Shown: positions 7,985 through 15,228, counted from the first letter of the stretch. The stretch is 15,974 bases of DNA from Deltaproteobacteria bacterium (GCA_023250585.1 JAHFAK010000047.1:1-15974); one strand, 5' to 3'. A program made the numbers and translations. The notes: generated by a model not told the origin, from the letters alone.

Positions 7985-10016
7985 AGCCTTTCCAACTGGT
8001 GATAGTTGTAGGTGATACCAACGAATCCAATCGTAAACCTTTTGTCATTAGTTCAAGAAGCACCATATTTCTTGAAGTAGAACCATCGTTTTCAAACGTA
8101 ACTTTACCTGTTGTATCTATATATGAACTTCCTCTGAGTTTTTTTGAAAGTAATAGATTATCGACCGTTTGATATTTTTCGATAAGACTTCGTAAATGTA
8201 TAAGAAACGCATAGGGAAGAATATCGGGACCATCAGAAATATACGAAGGTAATTTCCCCGTTAGTTTTTCAAATCGTTTGGTTAGTACTGATTTTTTTTG
8301 AGTTACCATTTTGGGATGCCAACGGTGAATATAATAATAGTTATTTCCTTGTGGCTTTTTTCCTTCCAAAAAGAAAATATCAGGTCTACCATCAGTTGGG
8401 CCCCATCCATCAGCTCCAAGATAAGTGAGTTGCCCAAATCCCTGTTCGTTAAGAGCACGAAGTATCTCTGCAACTCTCGGTTTAAGATCTGGAATAAATA
8501 CAAGGTCTGGTTCAAAAGATCTCATTGAATTAAAGAGTTGTCCAAAATCAATCCGGTCTGAAAGATAATCATATTGTTGAATTTCTATAATTTTGGTTTT
8601 TATCTTTAAGATTTTAAGAAAAGTAGTTGAAAGTCCATCGCTATAAGGATCAGAACGATTAGTAAGAACAAGAACTTTTCTCGGCTTAAATCGTGATGTA
8701 ACAATGTTTACTAGCATTGCAGCTTGAAAATCATCATTCCAAGAAAGTTGAAAAACAGTGCCTTTTAATTTAGAAATTTCAACGTTTGTAGCATTAGGAG
8801 TAACAAATAGTTTTCCAGACTCTTGATACATTCTTCCTATTGGCAGCGCAACACTACTAAAAGAATGTCCTATAGTAAGGAGATGGTTTCGGTCGGCGAG
8901 TGCTACTTGGGCATTTTTTGCAGCCACAACTACCTGGGCTTTGTCATCTTGAGAAATAACTTCAATGTTTCTACCGAGAAGCCCTCCATGCTCATTTGTC
9001 TCTTTGGCGAAGGCAATCACTGCTAAACTTATTCCTTTTGCAAGAAATGGCATGATCCCCGTATAAGATCCTGGAACATAAATGTGAAGAGGTTCTTTGT
9101 TTGCAGCTTGCACTTGTGATATGAAGAAAAAAACTATAAGGAAAGCTAACCTTTTTTTAAAAATCATCGAGAAACGTTTTTCAATGAGAGGAAAAATAGC
9201 TGCAATACCTAGCATTACTGCGGAGATTTCTTGTTTGAGCGATAATGGCTCATTCATTACAAAAAGACTGATGAGTACAGCTGTCAATGGATCAACGTAT
9301 GATACAAATGGGCTGAGTTCATGATTGAGTCTCAGAGCTCTCCACCAGAGTAGAAATGGGGTAAGTGTAAATAAGACTCCTAGTACAATAATTCCTGTCA
9401 GTTCGCTAATATTAATCAAAGCAAATGAATTTACAGAGAAAGGAATAAGACAAAAAGCTGCAAATAACGATTGAATAAAAAGGGACAAACTCGGAGATAG
9501 AACCTTTGTACCCTGTTCAATTATTGGAATTAACCCAAATAGTATTCCTCCAAGTAGTGCTAACAGATATCCCAATTGATTTGACGACGCTGCCGTAGGT
9601 TGAGTAAGAAGTAAAAGAATAGCTACAATAGATATAAGTGAACTGATGGCATTCGCTCTATGAATTTGAGTTCGAAATACAAATCTTCTTATAATGATAG
9701 TAAATATAGGCCCAGAGTAAAAGATCGCGACACACATACTTACCGGTGCAAGTTTAAAAGAAGAGAATAAACACACCATGTTTAAAAAAATCGCAGCTGA
9801 AGTGGCAATGCTTGAAAGAAGAGACATAGGTGTAAGATTTTTGAATGATTGTTTATTTATAACTAGAAAACTGAACGTTGTGATGGCCGTGATTGCCATC
9901 CTATAAAAGACAAGATCTACAGAAGTTAATATAGATGGTTTAACAACGAGAGATGTACTCCCAAAAAGAATAAAAGCAATAAAAGCGATAAGATAAGCTT
10001 TTCCTTTGCTATTCAC
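7971..10016 (-). CDS. EamA/DMT-family permease fused to a LivK-type periplasmic binding protein (681 aa)
   Basis: Residues 1-279 are two EamA repeats with about ten membrane segments, the drug/metabolite transporter fold that often exports amino acids or other metabolites. Residues 284-304 (MIFKKRL, a hydrophobic run, then QVQA) look exactly like a signal peptide, and 306-681 form a type I periplasmic binding protein of the branched-chain amino acid/amide family (LAVIAFAKETNEHGGLLGRNIEV, IGHSFSSVALPIG). With an even number of permease helices, the extra segment places the binding domain outside the inner membrane. The GTG start is chosen because AGGAG lies 8 nt upstream, EamA homology begins there, and the upstream in-frame ATG (10082) lies inside the sigma-54 promoter. 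The reading frame is continuous, with no sign of a frameshift. It is co-transcribed and overlapped with the sensor kinase, so the binding domain is probably a ligand sensor. The substrate is unknown. Confidence 0.88.
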   Translation of the reverse strand: MNSKGKAYLIAFIAFILFGSTSLVVKPSILTSVDLVFYRMAITAITTFSFLVINKQSFKNLTPMSLLSSIATSAAIFLNMVCLFSSFKLAPVSMCVAIFYSGPIFTIIIRRFVFRTQIHRANAISSLISIVAILLLLTQPTAASSNQLGYLLALLGGILFGLIPIIEQGTKVLSPSLSLFIQSLFAAFCLIPFSVNSFALINISELTGIIVLGVLFTLTPFLLWWRALRLNHELSPFVSYVDPLTAVLISLFVMNEPLSLKQEISAVMLGIAAIFPLIEKRFSMIFKKRLAFLIVFFFISQVQAANKEPLHIYVPGSYTGIMPFLAKGISLAVIAFAKETNEHGGLLGRNIEVISQDDKAQVVVAAKNAQVALADRNHLLTIGHSFSSVALPIGRMYQESGKLFVTPNATNVEISKLKGTVFQLSWNDDFQAAMLVNIVTSRFKPRKVLVLTNRSDPYSDGLSTTFLKILKIKTKIIEIQQYDYLSDRIDFGQLFNSMRSFEPDLVFIPDLKPRVAEILRALNEQGFGQLTYLGADGWGPTDGRPDIFFLEGKKPQGNNYYYIHRWHPKMVTQKKSVLTKRFEKLTGKLPSYISDGPDILPYAFLIHLRSLIEKYQTVDNLLLSKKLRGSSYIDTTGKVTFENDGSTSRNMVLLELMTKGLRLDSLVSPTTITSWKGYATR

Positions 10017-10024
10017 TAATGATT

Positions 10025-10029
10025 CTCCT
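10025..10029 (-). promoter_or_regulatory. Ribosome binding site that sets the GTG start at 10016
   Basis: AGGAG on the minus strand lies 8 nt before the GTG. Together with the sigma-54 promoter at 10078-10093 it rules out the longer in-frame reading from the ATG at 10082. Confidence 0.75.
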
Positions 10030-10077
10030 GAATTGTGGGCTAAAAAATATGCTTGAATTTGCCCAAAAGCAAAATAA

Positions 10078-10093
10078 AGCAAACTTCATGCCA
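10078..10093 (-). promoter_or_regulatory. Sigma-54 (-24/-12) promoter of the permease-binding protein/kinase operon
   Basis: On the minus strand the sequence is TGGCATGAAGTTTGCT. Every defined position fits the sigma-54 consensus TGGCAYRNNNNTTGCW, with the GG and GC at the required spacing. Transcription would start near 10067, leaving a leader of about 51 nt before the GTG at 10016. The gene immediately upstream encodes a sigma-54 activator, which makes the assignment much stronger. Confidence 0.85.
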
Positions 10094-10122
10094 ATTTTTG
10101 ATAACATATCTAAAGCTCTTCC

Positions 10123-10198
10123 ATTCATGTATTCCAATGCTTACAGAATGTATTCATGTTCATCAGCAATATCTACCATTCATTCTATAATTTCATGT
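10123..10198 (-). promoter_or_regulatory. Candidate enhancer (activator-binding) region upstream of the sigma-54 promoter
   Basis: On the minus strand ACATGAA occurs three times (10198-10192, 10159-10153, 10130-10124). A dyad TACA-TTC-TGTA lies at 10152-10142 within AATACATTCTGTAA (10154-10141). ATGTATTC (plus strand) is repeated at 10127 and 10148, 21 bp or two helical turns apart. The block lies roughly 55-130 bp upstream of the predicted transcription start, within or near the range used by NtrC-type activators. The region is AT-rich, so chance repeats are possible. Confidence 0.35.
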
Positions 10199-10228
10199 AA
10201 GTAATTCTTATTTCATTTTCAAAATGAC

Positions 10229-11590
10229 TCATTTTAATCCATAGTCTTTTATTTTTCTGGTGAGTGTTGGAGCTGATGTTTTAAGCAGCTCTGCGCAGGA
10301 ACTTTGAGTTTTTGTCTCGTGTAATGCACACTCAATAATTTCCTTCTCTATGTTCTCTAATACTGACTTAAGACCCATGGTTTTTGCCTTTGTTAAAAGC
10401 TCTTGAGCAAGATTTCCAGTTTTGGAATGGGGAAAAGTTTCTGTATACAATTGAGAAGGAATATCCCGTGGGGTAATCAGTCCATCTCGTTTCATCGCAA
10501 TCACCAGCTTGATACAATTCTCTAATTCTCGTACATTTCCCGGCCACGAGTAGGCTCGTAAAACCTTTCGCACTTCTTCGGTTAGGAGTACACGAGTATT
10601 CTGTATAAAATGATCCAGTAAAAGATCAATATCGCCTCGTCGCTCTCGTAACGGAGGAATGAGTACGCTCATTCCCTTCAGACGATGGTAGAGATCAAGT
10701 CGAAAGCGCTTCGCTCTCACAAGCTCTTCTAAATTTTCATTCGTTGCTGAAATGATCCTACAATTCACCTGGCGGATATGATGCGATCCTATCCGTTCTA
10801 CCTCACCTCCCTGAAGTACCCTCAGTAATTTCTTCTGCGTATCGAGGCTCAACGTCCCCACTTCATCAAGAAACACATCTCCTTCATGCGCTAACTCAAA
10901 TTTTCCTATGCGATCTTCAGTGGCTCCCGTAAACGAACCCTTCTTGTGTCCAAACAGTACCGATTCCATAAGAGCATCAGGAATTGCTGCACAATTGACT
11001 ACTATAAATGGCCGATGTGGATTTCCAAGGTCATGAATGTAGCGGGCAATTAATTCTTTTCCTACACCGCTTTCTCCTTCGATAAGAATAGTAATATGTG
11101 TATTGTCTCTCAGATAATATAGGTTGCCTAAAATAGTCAGTAATCGAGGATCTTCAGTAATAAATGAATTTCCAAGAATAGAGACTCGATCTCCCGAGCT
11201 TTCTTTCTCTGAAGTACTATGTTCGGCAATGATTTTAATTCGTTGAATAATATCCTGATCTGGATGAGCCTTTGATACAAAATCAACAGCGCCTCGTGAG
11301 AGTGCATGCTGAATGGTTTCAGCATCATCACGGCCACTGAGCATAACTACATGAGCGTGGGACTGAGCATGCCTGATGCGGGAGAGCAGTTCAAAGCCTG
11401 CATTCGTATCTTTCCCTAATCCTATATCGAGGAGGATAATATGATAGTCTTTTTCGGTAATATATTTTTGCGCTTCGATAGTTGTATAGGCTTGATCTAC
11501 GAAAAAATCCTGCGATAGGTAGCGAGCATACACAGTATTTAAGGAAACATCATCGTCAACAATAAGAAGAGATAATCGTTCTCCCTCCAT
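10229..11590 (-). CDS. NtrC-type sigma-54-dependent response regulator (453 aa)
   Basis: Three domains are complete. The receiver (about 6-120) has the acidic pocket VDDD, likely phosphorylated Asp55, Ser85 and Lys107. The AAA+ domain (about 140-375) has Walker A GESGVGKE (172-179), the sigma-54 contact loop as GSFTGA (218-223) instead of the usual GAFTGA, Walker B DVFLDE (238-243), arginine-finger region RFRLDLYHRL and the NVRELEN sensor II motif. A Fis-type helix-turn-helix closes the protein (about 412-453). It would bind enhancer DNA and hydrolyse ATP to open sigma-54 promoters once phosphorylated. The ATG at 11590 is chosen because AGGAGG lies 9 nt upstream and the receiver homology starts at once; a longer reading to 11653 would add 21 unlikely residues. 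Two sigma-54 promoters lie nearby, at 10078 and 12186. The partner kinase is probably the one at 6113-7984. Confidence 0.94.
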   Translation of the reverse strand: MEGERLSLLIVDDDVSLNTVYARYLSQDFFVDQAYTTIEAQKYITEKDYHIILLDIGLGKDTNAGFELLSRIRHAQSHAHVVMLSGRDDAETIQHALSRGAVDFVSKAHPDQDIIQRIKIIAEHSTSEKESSGDRVSILGNSFITEDPRLLTILGNLYYLRDNTHITILIEGESGVGKELIARYIHDLGNPHRPFIVVNCAAIPDALMESVLFGHKKGSFTGATEDRIGKFELAHEGDVFLDEVGTLSLDTQKKLLRVLQGGEVERIGSHHIRQVNCRIISATNENLEELVRAKRFRLDLYHRLKGMSVLIPPLRERRGDIDLLLDHFIQNTRVLLTEEVRKVLRAYSWPGNVRELENCIKLVIAMKRDGLITPRDIPSQLYTETFPHSKTGNLAQELLTKAKTMGLKSVLENIEKEIIECALHETKTQSSCAELLKTSAPTLTRKIKDYGLK

Positions 11591-11599
11591 AACCTTATT

Positions 11600-11605
11600 C
11601 CTCCT
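11600..11605 (-). promoter_or_regulatory. Ribosome binding site that sets the start at 11590
   Basis: A full AGGAGG on the minus strand lies 9 nt before the ATG at 11590. It favours this start of the sigma-54 activator over in-frame ATG codons further upstream. Confidence 0.75.
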
Positions 11606-11624
11606 GTATCCCCAGATGATAGAT

Positions 11625-11653
11625 CTCATAGCCATTCTGTCATCATTTGGCAA
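11625..11653 (-). promoter_or_regulatory. Possible sigma-70-type promoter for the sigma-54 activator gene
   Basis: On the minus strand TTGCCA (11653-11648, five of six) is separated by 17 bp from TATGAG (11630-11625, four of six). The predicted transcript begins near 11618, giving a short leader that contains the AGGAGG site. It suggests the activator is made constitutively while its targets use sigma-54. Confidence 0.4.
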
Positions 11654-11750
11654 GAAAATTTTTATACTACTATTTTTCTTGACGGAAATTTAGGTTTGGG
11701 GTTTTTAAAAAGCACTTAAGTCGGTAGTGTCTATTTGCTGTTGTATTCTC

Positions 11751-11903
11751 TATCCGCCTTCGCAGAGTACCACGACATATACCGTGGGTGAATGAGCGGG
11801 AGCTTCGGGCGGATATCGCCTCAGGACTTGCAGGCGGATACCCTCCGTAGCCTTGGCGAAGGAGGGTAATAAATGGTACCACGGCTTTAGCCGTGGGGCT
11901 CCA
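11751..11903 (+). mobile_element. GC-rich hairpin island resembling the right end of an IS200/IS605-family element (remnant)
   Basis: About 150 bp stand out as GC-rich and highly structured within AT-rich DNA. Inverted repeats include TATCCGCC (11751-11758) with GGCGGATA at 11808-11815 and again at 11833-11840; CCACG (11770-11774) with CGTGG (11783-11787); CGCCT with AGGCG (11817-11836); CCCTCC (11841-11846) with GGAGGG (11861-11866); and a terminal hairpin at 11879-11896. The terminal CCACGGC-TTTA-GCCGTGG hairpin is the type found at IS200/IS605 ends. One plus-strand frame reads STTTYTVGE, a stop, then CRRIPSVALAKEGN to a stop at 11904, which resembles a decayed TnpB C-terminus. In TnpB elements this region also specifies the guide (omega) RNA scaffold. 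No transposase gene is present. The alternative is an unrelated structured RNA or a dispersed repeat. Confidence 0.42.
11879..11896. repeat. Perfect 7-bp hairpin CCACGGC-TTTA-GCCGTGG
   Basis: Arms of seven GC-rich pairs enclose a four-base loop, followed by GG. It has no U tract on either side, which argues against an intrinsic terminator. It is the last element of the structured island and its likeliest role is a transposase-recognised end hairpin. Confidence 0.7.
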
Positions 11904-12145
11904 TAATAATAAATCTGTGATATATTGTTTTTATTATAAAATAGTCGAATTGTACATAGGCTACTCGAAATTATTCCATCGATTATTTACGGGAAGAACG
12001 AAAGAGAAAAATTCTTGTAAAAAAACAGTAATGACCAAACGCTTTATTTTGTAATGTTTTTAATACATTTTGTTACTTTTCTTTACAGCTTTCAAAAAAT
12101 ATAAAAAAAGCTATTTCTGACGTGTTCCCTAAGATTCCTCTAGTA
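11904..12145. other. AT-rich intergenic DNA with no gene
   Basis: No convincing reading frame lies here. I see an AGCTTT/AAAGCT inverted repeat (12088-12112, 13-nt loop) and the dyad at 12054-12069 described separately. The whole gap between the activator start (11590) and the next gene (12267) holds the activator promoter, the hairpin island, this AT-rich stretch and the sigma-54 promoter. Confidence 0.6.
12054..12075 (+). promoter_or_regulatory. Candidate enhancer element of the secreted-protein operon
   Basis: The inverted repeat AATGT/ACATT overlaps AATACATTTTGTTA (12062-12075). This matches AATACATTCTGTAA on the minus strand at 10154-10141, upstream of the other sigma-54 promoter, at 12 of 14 positions and in the same orientation toward its promoter. 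It lies about 140-160 bp before the predicted start. Both regions are AT-rich, so this is tentative. Confidence 0.3.
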
Positions 12146-12158
12146 TATCAAATGGTTA
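12146..12158 (+). promoter_or_regulatory. Consensus IHF-binding site between enhancer and sigma-54 promoter
   Basis: TATCAAATGGTTA fits the IHF consensus WATCAANNNNTTR at every defined position. It lies about -66 to -54 relative to the predicted transcription start, the usual place for IHF to bend DNA so that an NtrC-type activator reaches the sigma-54 polymerase. The match is exact, but such sites also occur by chance in AT-rich DNA. Confidence 0.5.
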
Positions 12159-12185
12159 ACAACAGAAAATTGTTCCTAAAATTTT

Positions 12186-12201
12186 TGGCATATTAATTGC
12201 A
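12186..12201 (+). promoter_or_regulatory. Sigma-54 (-24/-12) promoter of the secreted-protein operon
   Basis: TGGCATATTAATTGCA fits TGGCAYRNNNNTTGCW at every defined position. Transcription would start near 12212, leaving about 55 nt of leader before the ATG at 12267. It is intergenic, faces the operon and has a consensus IHF site upstream. The nearest activator gene is encoded about 600 bp away on the other strand. Confidence 0.87.
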
Positions 12202-12266
12202 ATATCCAACAGTAAAAGAGGTTAGTACGAAAGAACAGTTTCATAACTTTTTCTTATGGAAGAAAT

Positions 12267-12737
12267 ATGAAAAAATATAATTTTACATTTTTAGTTTTTT
12301 TTATTGTTATTGGTGCATTGCTCTCAGAGGTGTATGCTCAGGAATGTAATTATGGGATGGAGATATCCAGCGAAGATATTAATGAATCCTGTAATAGAAT
12401 ACAAAAAGCAGCAATTGATACTTTTAATCGGTCATCAGAAACCCCTCGGTTTGATAGTTTATCGTACTTAGGAGTAAAGACTTACGATCAAGGCTGTAAA
12501 TGGGTTCTCACTTTTCAACTGCAATTCTGCATTCGAATCAAAGATAAAGGAAAAGAATCTGCTCAGTGTGTAGAGGAAAGAAATTCGGTTTACACAATTA
12601 CGATCAACCTCCATGCAGATGGTAGCGCTGGGTGGCATGTTGATTCAACGAAGGGAGAAGATCTTATCACCTTTTTTAACGAACTGATCGGGATATATTT
12701 TTCTGAATGTACTGTATGTAAAACGGAGAAAAAATAA
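12267..12737 (+). CDS. Exported Cys-rich protein of unknown function (156 aa), first gene of the sigma-54 operon
   Basis: I do not recognise it. An N-terminal signal peptide is clear: MKK, then FTFLVFFIVIGALLS, with likely cleavage after VYA. The mature protein of about 132 residues has seven Cys (27, 42, 77, 88, 101, 148, 151), the last two as CTVC near the C-terminus. It is probably disulphide-bonded and acts in the periplasm or outside. The middle alternates hydrophobic and polar residues (KWVLTFQLQFCIRI, SVYTITINLHADGSAGWHVDST), suggesting a beta sheet. A GGAAG site precedes the ATG. Its stop codon shares one base with the next start (TAATG), so translation is coupled. As the first gene behind the sigma-54 promoter it is likely induced together with the rest. 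An odd number of Cys leaves one free for a partner. Confidence 0.8.
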   Translation: MKKYNFTFLVFFIVIGALLSEVYAQECNYGMEISSEDINESCNRIQKAAIDTFNRSSETPRFDSLSYLGVKTYDQGCKWVLTFQLQFCIRIKDKGKESAQCVEERNSVYTITINLHADGSAGWHVDSTKGEDLITFFNELIGIYFSECTVCKTEKK

Positions 12738-14068
12738 TGAAAAAAACTACGTTTTTACTTTTGACTATATTTCTTTTTTCTTTTTCTTCTTCAGTTCTCA
12801 GCGAAGTAAAGGTGATAGAAGTTTTTAGTGGGCAAGAAAAGTTATTAGACTTAAATATTGATGCTAATTTAATTCGGTTAAAGCCAGGTAATTTACGATC
12901 GACTAACCATGATATTACATTGATTGATCCATTATTATTTGAAGGTTCAAAGTTAGTCCTTTTCTATACGATGTATAATTTGACTGACTACTATGATATT
13001 GAAGTTGGAGGTAATACTTCTTTTCCATCAGAGATTGAGACTATTGAGGACAATGGAGCAAAAGTTTATAAACGAACAATTACGCTTCCTCCTCATATTG
13101 AAAACTTTTCAATAACCATAAAACCAAAGAAACGCGAATTCTATCCATGGATATCTATTAATTCAGGTAGCGTACTTTATGCTATACGACTGTATATATC
13201 TGATGGCCCATTAGTAGATCGTTTTTATCGAGAAGTAGTTCCTTATGCGCGAGGACTTTATGAAGATATTTTTCTCGATGTGATTGCTGTAGAAAATATA
13301 AAAGAGATTGAAGAATTATTTTCTGATCTAGCAAAATATAGTAGCCAAACAAATTATACATTAGAAAGAGAAAAGATTGAGGCTGTCATTACTCGAATGA
13401 AAGAAGAAATTAATCTAAATAGCCAGTTCTCATCAATTTTCTCTCCATGGGTTCAATTATTAGAAAAAATACTGATTTCGTCTAAAAACAGTTCAATTAA
13501 TATTTCCAAACTCAAGGAAAACATGGCTGAAATAGAATCAAATCTTCTTCAAACAAAGAATGATATCTCTCAATTAAAGACTCAGATAGAGGCGAGGTTA
13601 GCAGAAAAAACAGATAAAGGGATCATTCTCTCAAAAGACCTCTATAAAATATATAATGCTCTCACTTTTTTTGACACCTCTAAAGAGATAATAAAATTCT
13701 CTCACACAAAAGCTATGTATGAAGAAACTATGAATGGAGTGAAAAAACAATTACAAACACTTAATCTTACGCCCGATGAAATAGCATCAAAAGATATTAC
13801 CACTATTTTAAAAGATAAGCAGCTAACCCTGACTGCTCGTAAATATTTCACTGCCATTAAAACACTTGCACACATGAATATCCCAAAAATCTACGTTCTC
13901 CCCGCTGGGGTATTATTCGAAAATGTAAACGACAATGCTGAAGCACAACAAGCCAAGATGACTAATTACTTTAAACTAAAAGGGTTAGATCCTGAGCTTG
14001 TAATTGTTTATCAAAGTTATTTTTTTAAATACATTGAATCTGTTGGAAAAACAAAACATCTCGATTAA
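12737..14068 (+). CDS. Exported protein with beta-rich N-terminus and coiled coil (443 aa)
   Basis: This family is unknown to me. Residues 1-22 form a signal peptide (MKKTTFLLLTIFLFSFSSSVLS, cleavage before EV). Residues about 24-155 look beta-rich, with repeated short hydrophobic strands and several Asn and Tyr. About 157-250 is helical. About 253-292 (ISKLKENMAEIESNL onward to QIEARLAEK) has coiled-coil character. The remainder is helical and ends at HLD. No cysteine is present, in contrast to the first gene. The ATG overlaps the previous stop by one base and the next gene starts two bases after its stop, so the genes form one transcript. The order of a beta domain followed by a long coiled coil suits an extended, self-associating or scaffold-type envelope protein; that function is inference only. 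Confidence 0.82.
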   Translation: MKKTTFLLLTIFLFSFSSSVLSEVKVIEVFSGQEKLLDLNIDANLIRLKPGNLRSTNHDITLIDPLLFEGSKLVLFYTMYNLTDYYDIEVGGNTSFPSEIETIEDNGAKVYKRTITLPPHIENFSITIKPKKREFYPWISINSGSVLYAIRLYISDGPLVDRFYREVVPYARGLYEDIFLDVIAVENIKEIEELFSDLAKYSSQTNYTLEREKIEAVITRMKEEINLNSQFSSIFSPWVQLLEKILISSKNSSINISKLKENMAEIESNLLQTKNDISQLKTQIEARLAEKTDKGIILSKDLYKIYNALTFFDTSKEIIKFSHTKAMYEETMNGVKKQLQTLNLTPDEIASKDITTILKDKQLTLTARKYFTAIKTLAHMNIPKIYVLPAGVLFENVNDNAEAQQAKMTNYFKLKGLDPELVIVYQSYFFKYIESVGKTKHLD

Positions 14069-14070
14069 GT

Positions 14071-15228
14071 ATGAAGATTAATAAAATCTACCTATTACTA
14101 TTCATAATTAATTATGTAGTAGGCACGAGTCTTTTTGCAGCTTCTTATACCAAAGAGCAAGAAAAAGCCTTAAGCGAAAAAAAGAAACGACTCTCTCAAG
14201 CCCAATCAGAATATGAATCAGTGCGTGAAGAGGAAACAGAGCAGCGGTACGTACTTTCATATTTTGTCCCGTATATTGATGCAGCAATAAGAATTAAAGA
14301 ATTGGTAGATGAAGATATTAAAGAGATTGAAAAATCGCTAGGAACTTTGGATAAAATTCCAGATATTGGAGAGATAAACACTATGTCTCCTGATAGAATA
14401 TCAAATTTTTATATCGAAGCAGTTCAAAAGCTCAATACTCTTGAATTAAGTTGTTATTCAGTGCGAAGCATTACGGTTAATACCCTCCCACGCTTGAGTC
14501 GATTACAAGATATCCATGGGAAATATATAAAAGAGCAACAATTGATCGATAAACATATGCCTTCTGTTCGAGGTGTTATTGGGAAATTCACTGACTATGT
14601 AAAAATACATAAAGACTTCGTCTTAGAGCAATCTAAAAAATGTAAAGACTTAGAAGAAACAATACAAACTGCGCGGGAGAAGATGTTCACATTTTGGATA
14701 CAATCCATCGCTCAGAAGAATGCAAATGTAGTTCTTGAATTTGAGAATATGCTCAAAGTAAACGACATGATCAAACTCATCTGGGATATTTATATGAATG
14801 CTTTTATGGATATTTTTGATTTCATACGCCGAAAGAATTTTTATCGTGCTGAACGTGAATTACGTAAAGTAAAACTTCTTAAAGAAACATTACGAAAAAT
14901 TGTAGTACCTTATCTTATTTCCCAATCAGTTCTTTCAGCTCTTGATGCAATTGATAAGGATTTTGAAAAATCATTTGAAGACAAGAGACAGGAAATAGGA
15001 GCCATTCCAAGAAAAGATTGGTTACCTCAACGATTCGAGCGTCTCAAGAAAGAATATGAATATGTCAAAACAAAATATGGAGAGAATCATAAGTCAGTCC
15101 AAAGAATGAAAAAAGAGATAGATACCGCACTTCAAGGAAACGCTTCGTACATGAAAGAAGCCCATATATATAGCTTACTCGATTATGCTGAACAAGATTA
15201 TATCAATTTATATGAAAAAGCCAATTAA
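14071..15228 (+). CDS. Exported alpha-helical coiled-coil protein (385 aa)
   Basis: This protein is unrecognised. The signal peptide is MKINKIYLLLFIINYVVGTS with cleavage likely after LFA, before ASYTKEQ. The mature protein is almost wholly predicted helix and very rich in Glu and Lys, with a coiled-coil-like start (residues about 26-60) and further heptad-like stretches around 250-385. The few Cys are scattered. It begins two bases after the previous stop without its own ribosome binding site, so it depends on translational coupling. Its final codons overlap the next gene by 17 bp. It does not look like an outer-membrane efflux protein or flagellar protein, because it lacks the repeated signature motifs of those families. 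A helical periplasmic or surface assembly factor is possible. Confidence 0.82.
   Translation: MKINKIYLLLFIINYVVGTSLFAASYTKEQEKALSEKKKRLSQAQSEYESVREEETEQRYVLSYFVPYIDAAIRIKELVDEDIKEIEKSLGTLDKIPDIGEINTMSPDRISNFYIEAVQKLNTLELSCYSVRSITVNTLPRLSRLQDIHGKYIKEQQLIDKHMPSVRGVIGKFTDYVKIHKDFVLEQSKKCKDLEETIQTAREKMFTFWIQSIAQKNANVVLEFENMLKVNDMIKLIWDIYMNAFMDIFDFIRRKNFYRAERELRKVKLLKETLRKIVVPYLISQSVLSALDAIDKDFEKSFEDKRQEIGAIPRKDWLPQRFERLKKEYEYVKTKYGENHKSVQRMKKEIDTALQGNASYMKEAHIYSLLDYAEQDYINLYEKAN

Noticed and set aside
9165-9167. Internal ATG at residue 284 of the fusion as a separate start for a free binding protein
   Set aside because: The following residues look like a signal peptide, but there is no ribosome binding site before it and the frame is continuous with the permease; kept as part of the fusion.
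10017-10082. N-terminal extension of the permease/binding-protein gene from an ATG at 10082
   Set aside because: That ATG overlaps the sigma-54 promoter and would lie upstream of the transcription start; AGGAG plus GTG at 10016 fits better.
10019-10204. Plus-strand 61-residue open frame opposite the sigma-54 promoter region
   Set aside because: No ribosome binding site, no recognisable domain, and it lies over the regulatory region of the opposite strand.
10214-10235. Overlapping AT-rich palindromes at the end of the activator gene (AAAATGA-C-TCATTTT)
   Set aside because: Could be a weak terminator or binding site, but the stem is AT-rich, it includes the stop codon, and no U tract follows; not supported enough to call.
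11670-11882. Minus-strand 70-residue open frame across the hairpin island
   Set aside because: No ribosome binding site, low-complexity Arg/Ser-rich translation and dense inverted repeats. Open by GC content rather than selection.
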